A stretch of 64,000 nucleotides of DNA from Saccharomycopsis crataegensis (lineage: Eukaryota > Ascomycota > Saccharomycetes > Ascoideales > Saccharomycopsidaceae), in contig NW_027043829.1 in NCBI RefSeq assembly GCF_037102585.1, positions 1,860,001 to 1,924,000 of the forward strand, in the 5' to 3' direction. Positions 1 to 8,957 of the stretch are shown one piece after another. Positions within the stretch are counted from its first letter, which is position 1; the number at the start of each line of letters is the position of its first letter. The notes below the pieces were generated by a model that did no database searches, was not told the DNA's origin, and was given only the letters and a program-made list of their open reading frames with translations. The position numbers and the translations under genes were made by a program.

Positions 1-475
1 TTCATTAGTATTGACGATTGTTGAAAAAACTTGGAGATCATGGACGTTTGCGTTTTTGTTTTCCCCGTTCGCATGTTATTTGAGATATTATCTCTCCAAG
101 GTGCTCAATAATCCTCAGGGGGACAAATCAGGTATGACTTTTACCAAATTAGATTATTTGGGAACATTTGCCGCTAACATAATTGCTACTTTGGTGTTGG
201 CGATCGTGACCCTTTTGTCGAGAGGTAAAACAATCCATACATCAAATCATTTAATCACCAATGTTTTAGATTGTCATGTTTTGACAGCAGTTGCCAATGG
301 CTTCTGCGGGGTTCTTTCTACAGTGTCAACATTCATTGTGGAAGTCAATACCTTAAAGTTTGACAAAAGCTCATGGTATGTTTTTGTTAGTATCGGAGGT
401 TCCTTCTGTTTGATGGTGTTGATTCTTGGTTCATACAATTGGAGGGTGGGGTTGTTGTCAGAACCTGTTTGCTAA
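1..475 (+). CDS. FEX1: Fluoride exporter FEX, C-terminal part (cut by window edge)
   Basis: The frame is open from base 2 to a TAA at 473-475 with no ATG near its start, so the gene begins before the window. FEX proteins export fluoride across the plasma membrane and consist of two fused CrcB/Fluc-like domains; this is the second. Three Fluc hallmarks are visible: the opening WTFAFLFSPFACYLRYYLS segment, a GTFAAN motif (the GT(F/L)xxN asparagine that lines the pore), and GFCGVLSTVSTF, which matches the GFxGxLTTFSTF signature carrying the pore phenylalanines. Four hydrophobic helices fit one Fluc domain. A transposon begins 131 bp after the stop. Yeasts often carry near-identical FEX copies, so FEX1 versus FEX2 is undecided. 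Confidence 0.88.
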   Translation, partial: SLVLTIVEKTWRSWTFAFLFSPFACYLRYYLSKVLNNPQGDKSGMTFTKLDYLGTFAANIIATLVLAIVTLLSRGKTIHTSNHLITNVLDCHVLTAVANGFCGVLSTVSTFIVEVNTLKFDKSSWYVFVSIGGSFCLMVLILGSYNWRVGLLSEPVC

Positions 476-606
476 AGAGGGAGAATTTCTAGAATTAGCC
501 TTTTGAGAAAGGCACGTTGAAAACTTACAGATTTGTATCATCATGGAAACTTATAGATTTGGATGATCATAGAAAATTCATAGTTTTTAATAGTTAAATT
601 GTATTA

Positions 607-789
607 CAGTGTTTTCATTTTTTATTCGTACCAACCACCGGAAATGTTCATACCAGTGGCAAAAAATAATTCATACCGACCCCCGGTATTTTTCGTACCA
701 CCGCAGCGGGATTTATTCAGACCATCTAAGAAAAATAGTTCATACTATTGCACTTCAATTATTCATACCAACAGTATATAAAATTCATA
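607..789 (+). repeat. Left terminal inverted repeat of the transposon
   Basis: This 183 bp end pairs with 2623-2805 in reverse complement with about one mismatch. It contains eight phased copies of a nonamer close to TTCATACCA, starting at 625, 647, 670, 692, 716, 739, 762 and 784, so at 22-24 bp spacing (about two helical turns). These are the likely transposase-binding repeats. Any protein frame read through the repeat is a by-product of this periodicity. Confidence 0.92.
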
Positions 790-925
790 TTAATTCCTTT
801 CTTTTTTTTATGTGACTGGCTCTATAAGCCTCTAAGCTACTCAGTTTAAACAAATTATACTCATTTTTTCCATAATTCTGTGCTACTTTCTATAAAACCG
901 GATATCTATAATAATATCAATAATA

Positions 926-933
926 TCACGTGA
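926..933. promoter_or_regulatory. TCACGTGA palindrome upstream of the transposase
   Basis: A perfect 8 bp TCACGTGA lies 153 bp before the transposase ATG, inside the element. CACGTG boxes are bound by bHLH factors such as Cbf1 and Tye7 in budding yeasts. That the site drives the transposase is inference from position only. Confidence 0.4.
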
Positions 934-1085
934 TTACGGTTTTCAAGAAATGGGAACGAATGTATGGTAGGAGCTGTTCTCCATTTAAGATGATGAATTC
1001 CCACTTTTGACATTCAATTCGGTCTTTATATGATCACCAGATTACTTACAAAAAAAAGCATAAGATTTTACCATCAAAACTAAGT

Positions 1086-2414
1086 ATGGACTTGAAAGCC
1101 AAGCTACTAACTGATGGGTATGTTGATGGCCTAGGTAATAGATTCTATGCTGAACCCAGTGAAATGACTTTAGAGTCTGAAATAGCACCAGTTGAAGCTT
1201 GCTTTAGTTACAGTGACTATAAGCATTTTGAAAAACCAGGTATCATGGATATCATGGAAATTGATCCTATTTTCGAAGAAGAAGAAAATGCCGAGATGGA
1301 AATTGAAATGAAAGAACGAAGATATAGAGGTTCGTACCGGTATTATAATCAAGCTGTCAAACAAAGATTTTGGCACTTGGTCATGGAAGAAGGCGTGTCA
1401 GCTTACAAGGCTGCAAAATTAGAAGATATACCTTTGCACACTGCTTACACATGGAAAAGAAATTGGGACAAAATACTTGTTAATGAATTAAATGGTATCT
1501 CGGAGCCAACAAAGAAAAGAGGTCGTAGGCCCCTTCTTACTGGTGAGCATAAGGAATTCCTTCAAAAATTGATAAAGGAAGATGCTACAGTGACTCTCGA
1601 TTTTATGTTGGAGAGACTCAAGAAAGCCTTCACCAATGTAAGAGCCAAGGCTACAACAATCTATAACTTTGTAACCAAGGTCTATAAGCTAAGTCTCAAA
1701 CGTATTTCTAAATGGGCTTTGAGAAGAAGTCTGGAGGAATTGAAGAAACAGAGACTCGAGTGGGCAGAGAAGTATAAAGACAAGCTCGACTTTAGTCAAA
1801 ACTGTATTTTCATCGACGAAGCAGGTTTCAATATCAGTATGCGGCGTGAGTATGGATGGTCTACTGTAGGTGAAAAAGCAGTTCTTACTGTTCCCGTAAC
1901 CAGAGGGCTTAATATTTCGTTCATTGGGGCAATTTCTGTCAAAGGTTGTATTGAATTAAAGGTCAGAACTCCAGTGGCTACATCCAATAAGAAGAGAAAA
2001 CTTGATTCAGAAACGACCATTGACAAAGTGAGTAAAGGTACTACAGCTAATCACTTCTACAGTTTTGTAAAGTCAGTGATCCAGCAAATAGAAAATAACG
2101 AGGAGCTCAAAGGTATGAAATATTTGATCCTTGATAATGCTGCCATTCATAAACGACGTGATCTTCAGTTACTAGTGGCACTGAGTGGCTTGGAACTTGT
2201 GTTTTTACCTCCTTATTCTCCAGGGTTGAATGCTATAGAAGAATTCTGGTCAGTATGTAAGAGTAAAGTCAAAAGATCAAACTTGAGCAAGAAGGAGCAA
2301 TTAACTCCAAGGGTGAAAGAAGCCACAGAAAATATTTCCCTTGATAGTTACAAGGGATTCTGCAGACATGCTTCTAGACATATTGATCTCTGTTTACAAC
2401 AGCAGCTCTTTTGA
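1086..2414 (+). CDS. Tc1/mariner transposase, DD34E, intact
   Basis: This 442-residue protein would cut and paste the surrounding element. After an acidic N-terminal stretch (about residues 1-75) comes a helix-turn-helix region (about 85-140) and a second DNA-binding region with a basic KKRGRR motif (about 140-220). The catalytic core follows. The first Asp is D244 in FIDEAGF, the second is D350 in ILDNAAIH, and the Glu is E385 in GLNAIEEFW, with 34 residues between D350 and E385, the spacing typical of Tc1 elements. The motif LPPYSPGLNAIE is the DDE_3 family signature. All catalytic residues are present and the frame is unbroken. Two in-frame CTG codons (residues 216 and 366) would be Ser in a CUG-Ser host. 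The start is the first ATG of the open frame. Confidence 0.93.
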   Translation: MDLKAKLLTDGYVDGLGNRFYAEPSEMTLESEIAPVEACFSYSDYKHFEKPGIMDIMEIDPIFEEEENAEMEIEMKERRYRGSYRYYNQAVKQRFWHLVMEEGVSAYKAAKLEDIPLHTAYTWKRNWDKILVNELNGISEPTKKRGRRPLLTGEHKEFLQKLIKEDATVTLDFMLERLKKAFTNVRAKATTIYNFVTKVYKLSLKRISKWALRRSLEELKKQRLEWAEKYKDKLDFSQNCIFIDEAGFNISMRREYGWSTVGEKAVLTVPVTRGLNISFIGAISVKGCIELKVRTPVATSNKKRKLDSETTIDKVSKGTTANHFYSFVKSVIQQIENNEELKGMKYLILDNAAIHKRRDLQLLVALSGLELVFLPPYSPGLNAIEEFWSVCKSKVKRSNLSKKEQLTPRVKEATENISLDSYKGFCRHASRHIDLCLQQQLF

Positions 2415-2597
2415 AAACAAATTGATGAAAATTTAAAATTTTAAGGAAGGACGAAACCACTTCAAAATTTGGTTATGAGCCTGTGAAATGGTAAATGAGT
2501 ATTGCAAAGGGGCTTTATTGGGTGTGCGGGTCCCCTATAACATGTTTAATAATATCAAAGATAAAATATTAATGAAAGCATAAGAATTTTATGCATT

Positions 2598-2805
2598 TAG
2601 TATGAATTTTGTATTCTGTTGGTATGAATTTTATATTCTGTTGGTATGAATAATTGAAGTGCAATAGTATGAACTATTTTTCTTAGATGGTCTGAATAAA
2701 TCCCGCTGCGGTGGTACGAAAAATACCGGGGGTCGGTATGAATTATTTTTTGCCACTGGTATGAACATTTCCGGTGGTTGGTACGAATAAAAAATGAAAA
2801 CACTG
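2598..2805 (-). repeat. Right terminal inverted repeat with one extra internal unit
   Basis: Positions 2623-2805 mirror 607-789. On the inner side the right end carries one further 22 bp unit (about 2598-2621), nearly identical to the unit at 2620-2643. The right end therefore has nine TTCATACCA-type nonamers against eight on the left. This looks like unit gain or loss by slippage or unequal exchange in the repeat array. Confidence 0.88.
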
Positions 2806-2985
2806 TATAGAGTATTTGGGTCGGGTAATCCGTACGCGTAATTTTTTCCTCCTAAAAAAATCACATCGCCATCTCTCATTACCATCTTCCTGTCATTCAT
2901 TCATTCATCTCACTTATAGTAAATATCCCATTGGATTCAAGAACTTTTTTTGCTGCTAAACACATCACATTATAATATAATTTCT

Positions 2986-3570
2986 ATGTCCTCGGCAACT
3001 ATTCAACAGCGGACATCATCATTATTTGTTGATCTGCTCTATTTCCAAAGAACTTCAAATTTCAAAAAAGTGCTTGGTCGTGATGAAATACGACAAAAGA
3101 AACTTGCTAGGCAGAAATTTGTTTCAGGATGTGCTCGAAAAGAACAATCGGTGCAGAAGCGTGGTGGAATGGAGAAAATGCACAAAGATATGGCGGATAT
3201 TGATCATAAAGAAGAACTAAAAGAGTGTTTGAGGATGGCAAATGAGGAATATGCATACGCATTACAAGCGATTGATGAGGATAAGAGCATACCGGTACGG
3301 AAAATTGACGTGAAAGATGATCTGAAGGCTAAATCCACAGAACATCAGTCAGACACTACCATGAAAGACTGTGATATGGATAATGGGCTGTTCAGTGATG
3401 ATTGGGATACGGAAGACGAGCTGGAAATCATTGCCCAATTGGACGGTAAAGAAGATAGATATAAACTATCAGAATCAGAATTGTACCAGCAAGAGCTTGA
3501 AGAACTTGAAAGAATGGAACAACTAGAGTTAGAGTTGCTAACCAATAATTTGTCAATTAATGATGATTGA
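2986..3570 (+). CDS. Small acidic protein of unknown function
   Basis: This is a 194-residue frame from the first ATG (the frame stays open a little further upstream but without ATG). The N-terminal half is basic (motif around FKKVLGRDEIRQKKLARQKF, residues about 26-45). The C-terminal half is strongly acidic, with SDDWDTEDELEIIAQLDG and a Glu/Leu-rich, probably helical tail ending in DD. I do not recognise the family, and nothing suggests secretion or membrane insertion. The transposon ends 181 bp before the ATG, so the insertion lies within what would be this gene's promoter. Length, charge pattern and codon use support a real gene. Confidence 0.6.
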   Translation: MSSATIQQRTSSLFVDLLYFQRTSNFKKVLGRDEIRQKKLARQKFVSGCARKEQSVQKRGGMEKMHKDMADIDHKEELKECLRMANEEYAYALQAIDEDKSIPVRKIDVKDDLKAKSTEHQSDTTMKDCDMDNGLFSDDWDTEDELEIIAQLDGKEDRYKLSESELYQQELEELERMEQLELELLTNNLSINDD

Positions 3571-4328
3571 TTGAAATATGTATTTGTATTGTGATTGGGC
3601 GGATCCCAAAATTTTGACCCTTCTATTTTAATTTTTTATTTTTCAGTATTTGGAGAAGTGGACTGGTCGTGTTTTTTATTGGTAGGAGTTCCTCTTTTTT
3701 TTTTTTTTTTTTTAATTTTGCTAGGTTTTCTGTTACAACGAGTCATGATAAATTGTTATTAAATTTTTGAAGAGGTACTGTAGATTTTCGGAGTTATGGC
3801 ATTTGAGGAATGAGTTTGGTGTATTGATGTGATAGTGTTAAGATACCTTTCTTACGAGTAGTAGGTTCAGTCAAATAAATATTGCTAGTTCCATTTTTGA
3901 TCTTGGTGTCGTCGTTTCGTTTCTGCCATAGATACAAAAAAATGGTAGTGAGAATCGATCTCAGGTTACGTCAAAGCACATAAATGTTCCAATCTTTTGG
4001 CACCCACCGCTAACCACATGACGTAAACCTAATTTATGAATACAAAATATATCATATAACTCTTTCATTTATTACAATATTGTTCCTTTTCTAATCAAAA
4101 TATCTTACTAGATTAATATTCAAAATATTTCGTATTCATAAGAATTCACTTATTAAGTTAAACACTACCTTTTTAAGAAAAAAAAAAAAAAATATTAAAA
4201 GAAAAAAAAAAAAAAAAAAAAAAAAGTAAACGACAGCTTTCTATTCATAATCCAAAGAAACACAAGAAGGAAATGATAAGAGGGGGGAGGAGACGGAACA
4301 AATTAATTGTAATCAAATGCAGATACGC
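3571..4328. other. Convergent intergenic region with long A/T tracts
   Basis: This 758 bp stretch lies between two gene 3' ends. It contains a T run near 3698-3715, an A run near 4177-4192 and a pure A run of about 24 at 4202-4225, shortly after the 3' end of HCR1. These probably serve 3'-end formation. I see no ORF or RNA gene. Confidence 0.6.
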
Positions 4329-5132
4329 TCACATGAAATCATCGTCATCAAAGTCATCATAGTTAGTGGTATCAGTATATTCTTCCTTCTTGAATCCACC
4401 ACCGAGATTAACCTTACCCTTGGCCTTCTTCTTACCAACACCGCCACCAGACTTAGCCAATCTAGCTTGTCTTTCGGCTCTTTCCTTATCCTTCAAAACC
4501 ACATTCAAAGTACTGATAACTTTTCTGATATTTTCGACAGACATTGGTTTAGTCAATTCACGAACCAAATCGATCCCAAGACCAGAAGAGTAGTTGAGTA
4601 AAGATTTATCGGCAAAATCTTGGAACACTGGGACAAGAGCCTTACGTAGCTTTTCGAAATCTTGTTTAGTTTCTGGACGGAAGAGTGGATGTTCGGTAAT
4701 TGGGGTTTCGGCAGTCAACACTGCATTGGCAGCAGCTTGTTCAGCGGCAGCTTGTTCGGCTCTAAGAGCTTTGGCTCTGGGATGTTCTTCAGCAACACCT
4801 AAACCGCCAAAGAGATCAGCAGCGTTTGTCAAATCAGCTTCCAATTCGGCTTCCTTGAGTAGTTGCTTACGTTTGGCTGGATCAGCAGTATCAAATTTTT
4901 TGAGAGCAGCAGCTTTCTTGGCCTTTTCAGCTGCCACTTGGGCATCCTTTTTAGCTTGTTCTTCCTTCTTTTTCTTGGCTTCGGCTTCTCTTTTAGCCTT
5001 TTCTTCATCCTCATCGACATCCCATGAGTCTCCGTCTAAAAGAGGCTCATCAAGGTCTTCATTTTCCCAGTCATCCATGACAGCAGTGTCCTTCCCAACA
5101 GGCACGTCAAAATCTTCGTCGTCCCAACTCAT
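4329..5132 (-). CDS. HCR1: Translation initiation factor eIF3 subunit j (Hcr1)
   Basis: Hcr1 is the loosely bound j subunit of eIF3. It binds the 40S ribosome near the decoding site and acts in initiation, 20S pre-rRNA processing and termination. The 267-residue protein has the family layout. It opens MSWDDEDFDVPV with acidic DDWENEDLDEPLL (binding motif for the eIF3b RRM), then an Ala/Lys/Glu-rich helical region (about 45-150), the conserved FEKLRKALVPVFQ segment, a basic KKKAKGKVNLGGG motif, and an acidic tail with a run of aspartates. Length is close to the S. cerevisiae protein. It is transcribed divergently from the 6.2 kb gene. Confidence 0.95.
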   Translation of the reverse strand: MSWDDEDFDVPVGKDTAVMDDWENEDLDEPLLDGDSWDVDEDEEKAKREAEAKKKKEEQAKKDAQVAAEKAKKAAALKKFDTADPAKRKQLLKEAELEADLTNAADLFGGLGVAEEHPRAKALRAEQAAAEQAAANAVLTAETPITEHPLFRPETKQDFEKLRKALVPVFQDFADKSLLNYSSGLGIDLVRELTKPMSVENIRKVISTLNVVLKDKERAERQARLAKSGGGVGKKKAKGKVNLGGGFKKEEYTDTTNYDDFDDDDFM

Positions 5133-6176
5133 TGTAGCAGTATATTATGGTGTTGTTAATATCAAACTCGACTCGTTACAGCGATATGACAAGAAAAAAG
5201 TTCACCCACTCGATTTTTTTTTTTGCCTCCATCCATCGAAGGCTCCTTGTTACCCGGTATTTCATGGGTGTGAGTTCCTATTATGGGGTTTTACACCCTC
5301 TAATTGAACCTCATTTCCTCATTCCACGGCCAAAAAATTATTGTTTGGGGACACTCTGATAATAATAATAATGGAATGTCCACAATATACGAGGAGGACG
5401 AGTGGCTGTCTTTGTGGAGAAAAAACGTTCCTACTGCTACCTGAAAAAAGAAAAAAAAAAGAAAAAACCGGCGTGTCAAGGGGGTATGAAAACGACCTAA
5501 AAAATCTCAGGAGAAAAAAGTGAAATCATACAACAATAGGTGACCCCTTTGACCTAGCCTAGTTACATTTCCTATTATTACTCTAATATATTATCCTTGC
5601 GTTCTAATCGCCAGTATCCTCCTAATTGAAGATAATTAAGTGCCTTTTGCCCCAGTCGTTGCCACTGCTTGGAAAATATGTAAGAGTTGAAACTTTCGTA
5701 ATAGACGATTGACGCAAAGCCGATCCAAAAATTGCCCACCTACATAAAGATCCTGTTATTCCTTAGTGTATCGATCTGCCCTGCCCTGCCCTCTCACATT
5801 TTGTTTTTTTTTTTTTTCATGCTCTTCTTTTATCTTTCTTGTTCTTCCTGTTTCTTAACACTTCTTTTGCATACTTTCGGTATCATTTATCTGCCATATT
5901 CCTGTTCTTTACAACCTTTATCTGTCTGCCCATCGGTGTCCATTTTTCTAACTCGGAAACTTGCCAATTGTTACTTTAGGCGCCCAGTGAAATTTGAGGC
6001 CATTACACCCATACTCTGACCTGTTATCTCCAAACATTGTTTGCACCTGTTGTCTTCCCACGGGTCCTTATTGAAAATATCCCCTGCCAACAGTCTACCT
6101 AACTACTTACCACCACTTCCCACTGCTAATCGCCAATAGCCGACCGATATCGTTCCATAATAACCTCCCGCATCAC
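5133..6176. promoter_or_regulatory. Long divergent promoter region, HCR1 / acidic glutaredoxin-like gene
   Basis: A 1,044 bp region separates two divergent start codons. It is rich in T and pyrimidine runs, notably around 5213-5225 and 5803-5818. The short frames in it are hydrophobic translations of T-rich DNA with no homology I recognise. No specific factor site stands out. Confidence 0.5.
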
Positions 6177-8957
6177 ATGACCACGGTTCCACCAATCACA
6201 CTCCCAAAAAACACAAACGATAAACATCACAGGTCATCATCACCTAGCTCTCCATCACCTCTCTCCCCCCGTTCATCAAAGCTAAGGCTGCTATTTCTCA
6301 GGTTATTCTCCCCAACCAGCCCTACCCTTTCGCGTGAACCTTCAAAACCAAAAAACAACGCGAAAAACTATATATATTTCCCCTCGAAATCAGCAAATAA
6401 TACACCGGCCTCCAGTCCTCTCACATCGCCAACTGACCCCTCTTTCCCTGTTAAAAAAAGACGGATAAGAAAGGCAAAATCAAGTTTCGGTTTATTCAGC
6501 TCCATGTCATCCTCAAATACAAAACCATCGCTTGTGGGCTCGTCGGTTAGAAACTTCACCGATATTCCAGCTCTGACATCTACCGATGACAGCGTGGTCT
6601 CATCTTCTTCAAGAGTCGCAAAAATCCAACATGAAGCAACATTTCCGCAAAATCCATCCATAGACGATTTAATCCTGGAAGGTGCTCTTTTGGCCAACGA
6701 TGATGATGAGTACACCCAAATCTTATTTGATAAAGATGGCAAATTGAAACAGCAAGATGAAGAGCAGAAAAAACTTGAACCAACTTTGAGCGCAAGATTG
6801 ATTTCAACCACCAATGTTTCCTCATTAGATCCAAAATCTATTGCCAAGAAAGAGGAAGAAGAAACTAAAATTGAGAGCAAAGAAAATGTTGTTGATGAAA
6901 AGGAAAATGTAGTTGAACACGACGGAGATGAGATTATTGATAAGGCAACTGATAAGGCAACTGATAAGGAAATTGAAGAAGCCAAAGAAGTTGAAGAAGC
7001 TAAAGAAGTTGAAGAAGCTAAAGAAGTTGAAGAAGCTAAAGAAGTTGAAGAAGCCAAAGAAGAGGATGTACCACACACTGATACTCCAACAACATTTAAC
7101 AATGAAACTGATCATAAGGAAGCTGTTCCGTCTTTGGAAGCCATGATTAATGGCGTTTTGAGTGATCTTGATAAAGAGAGAATTTCTGAAGAGAAGATCT
7201 ACGGGTATAAAACTGAAACTAGCGTTGAAGAAAAGCATGCTTCTATTGAATCACCTCTCTCAATAGTTAACTCTGTGTCGACTTCAGAACCTACGGCACC
7301 TGCAAAAGCAGTGAACAATATTTTATCTCGAGTTGGGTCGTATGCTTCAACACATGGTCCAAGTGACCACCGTGATGAACCTCATCCCCCAGAACATATC
7401 CTTGAAATGGATTCTGAGTTCGTCCCCCCGGCAGCCGCCAGAGAGGGTTCTCAATTGAGCATGACCAATTCTTATAAAAGTTTATCTATTGGTGCGACAT
7501 CTGTTATCAATAGTCGTGATGCTATTGGGACCACGGCGTCATCAAGTAACTTTATTGCTACCAGACCAAACTTGGCTAGTGGCGATTCCTATCAACAAAC
7601 TGTTTCCCTGCCAATGGTTTCTGATAGTGCATTGGAATCCTCTACTGAAGTGAATAAGTCATATTTGCAAGCATTGAATAAAACTCTTTCCTACCAAAGT
7701 ATCGCCAATTCTGAAGCCGGCCATGCCGATCCTGACCAAGAAACTTTAGAAAGTGAAGGTGCCTTGATTAGTGACCCATATCAACATGATCCAGAAATGG
7801 AAGAAACTATTGAAAAAGTCTTGGAAAAAGTCGAAAGCATGCGTGTTTCGATGAATGAAGGAAATGATGATGATAATTATGAAGATGATGATATCTCCAA
7901 GATTATAGATGAAGTTAACAATCAAGTTGAAGAAGAAAAAATGCAAAGCTTTGCCCCAGTAGTAGAAAAGGAAGTTAAGGAACCAGTCAAGGAAGAGAAG
8001 GCGACTTTAGCCAAGGAATCTCCATCAACTATTCCAGAAATCAAAACCGATATAAAACCAAATGAAGTTGAAATGGATGTTCCAAAATCACCATTAGAAA
8101 GATTAGCCGATAAAATCTTGGAAGATCTGTCTCCTCTGGAACCAGTTGAGTTGCAAGAAATTCCGAAACCGGTTGAATTGGAAGAGCCTGAAGTTGAAAA
8201 GAAAGAATCGGTCACTGTAGATAATTCGATTGAGGAAAATACAAAAGAGGAAGTCAAGAATGAAGCTGAGACTGGAGATTCAAAAGCAACTAGCAAGGCC
8301 GAACCGGAAACTGAAGATATTAATGAATCTGTTAACGATCCTGAAAAAGAAAAGCCACTTAATTTCAAGAAATCGGTAGCGACTACTGTAACAAATGCTC
8401 CTGAAACTATCAAAAAGGATGATGATATTGATGCCCTTTTGGATGGTGGAGAACTAAACCTTGATGAGATTGAAGAGCTTGAGAGAATGCTAGATGATGA
8501 TATTTTAACTACTACCGCTAAATCTCTTAGAACCACACCTTCCTATCGCGCCCAACATAGCGCTCCTCCTCTTGAAAAGACTGCTAGTGCCACTCTACTT
8601 CCAAAACCGGAATCCCAGAGAGAAGCCAATGATTTTAATGAAGAGATCCAGAAGCAAGTCATCAATGATCTTAAAAATGAACCGGTTTATATTTATACTT
8701 CTCTTGCTTCAGGTGGGTTCCATATGATTCCTAGAACTAATCGTTTAGCAACAATTCTAACTGCAAACAAGGTTCCGTTCACATATCGTGATTTAGGAAC
8801 GGATGAAGAAGCTAGAAAGGTTTGGAAAAGATACGGTAGCGGAAGAACATTGCCAGGTGTTATCAGAGGCAAAGATGATATAATTGGAAACTGGGAGGAA
8901 ATGGACGAATTCGCTGAGTATTATGAAGTTAGAAAGAGAATTTATGAAATGTACTGA
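6177..8957 (+). CDS. Long acidic protein with C-terminal glutaredoxin/SH3BGR-like domain
   Basis: This 926-residue protein has a Ser/Pro/Lys-rich basic N-terminus (about 1-110), a long low-complexity acidic middle (about 160-800) rich in Glu, Lys and Ser, and a folded C-terminal domain (about 835-926). The C-terminal segment PVYIYTSLASGGF...YRDLGTDEEARKVW...LPGVIRGKDDIIGNWEEMDE has the order of a thioredoxin-fold glutaredoxin/SH3BGR domain. The usual CPYC active-site cysteines are absent, so it is probably a binding module. Residues 265-294 are five 6-residue EVEEAK-type repeats. Several short Pro-rich Ser motifs occur. The S. cerevisiae counterpart is unclear to me. The start is the first ATG of the frame. 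The acidic middle gives several antisense frames that are not genes. Confidence 0.75.
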   Translation: MTTVPPITLPKNTNDKHHRSSSPSSPSPLSPRSSKLRLLFLRLFSPTSPTLSREPSKPKNNAKNYIYFPSKSANNTPASSPLTSPTDPSFPVKKRRIRKAKSSFGLFSSMSSSNTKPSLVGSSVRNFTDIPALTSTDDSVVSSSSRVAKIQHEATFPQNPSIDDLILEGALLANDDDEYTQILFDKDGKLKQQDEEQKKLEPTLSARLISTTNVSSLDPKSIAKKEEEETKIESKENVVDEKENVVEHDGDEIIDKATDKATDKEIEEAKEVEEAKEVEEAKEVEEAKEVEEAKEEDVPHTDTPTTFNNETDHKEAVPSLEAMINGVLSDLDKERISEEKIYGYKTETSVEEKHASIESPLSIVNSVSTSEPTAPAKAVNNILSRVGSYASTHGPSDHRDEPHPPEHILEMDSEFVPPAAAREGSQLSMTNSYKSLSIGATSVINSRDAIGTTASSSNFIATRPNLASGDSYQQTVSLPMVSDSALESSTEVNKSYLQALNKTLSYQSIANSEAGHADPDQETLESEGALISDPYQHDPEMEETIEKVLEKVESMRVSMNEGNDDDNYEDDDISKIIDEVNNQVEEEKMQSFAPVVEKEVKEPVKEEKATLAKESPSTIPEIKTDIKPNEVEMDVPKSPLERLADKILEDLSPLEPVELQEIPKPVELEEPEVEKKESVTVDNSIEENTKEEVKNEAETGDSKATSKAEPETEDINESVNDPEKEKPLNFKKSVATTVTNAPETIKKDDDIDALLDGGELNLDEIEELERMLDDDILTTTAKSLRTTPSYRAQHSAPPLEKTASATLLPKPESQREANDFNEEIQKQVINDLKNEPVYIYTSLASGGFHMIPRTNRLATILTANKVPFTYRDLGTDEEARKVWKRYGSGRTLPGVIRGKDDIIGNWEEMDEFAEYYEVRKRIYEMY
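6969..7058 (+). repeat. Five in-frame 18-bp tandem repeats (EVEEAK)
   Basis: Units of 18 bp (GAAGTTGAAGAAGCTAAA with minor variants) run in tandem inside the acidic gene and encode a charged, probably helical repeat. Near-identity of the units implies recent expansion and probable length variation between strains. Confidence 0.85.

Larger units (their letters stand above)
607..2805 (+). mobile_element. Tc1/mariner-type DNA transposon, apparently complete (Cirt-like)
   Basis: The element is 2,199 bp long. It begins CAGTG and ends CACTG, and is flanked on both sides by TA (605-606 and 2806-2807), the target duplication of the Tc1/mariner superfamily. The two ends form inverted repeats of about 183 bp that differ at about one position. 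Inside is a single uninterrupted 442-codon DDE transposase. Intact frame plus nearly identical ends suggest recent or continuing activity. Candida species carry related DNA transposons called Cirt; membership of that family is inferred from host type and overall organisation, not from a search. Confidence 0.93.

Noticed and set aside
599-815. Overlapping frames in the left transposon end, repeated at 2597-2900 on the other strand
   Set aside because: They are translations of the repeated nonamer array in the inverted repeats, not a gene.
4594-5307. 237-codon plus-strand frame opposite HCR1
   Set aside because: It is the antisense of the Lys/Glu/Ala-rich HCR1 reading frame; composition is explained entirely by the real gene.
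5732-6019. 95-codon hydrophobic frame upstream of the acidic gene
   Set aside because: Phe/Leu-rich translation of T-rich promoter DNA with no family features.
6368-7238. Several long minus-strand frames (up to 244 codons) inside the acidic gene
   Set aside because: Shadows of low-complexity Glu/Lys repeats; Ser/Leu/Phe-rich and without homology.
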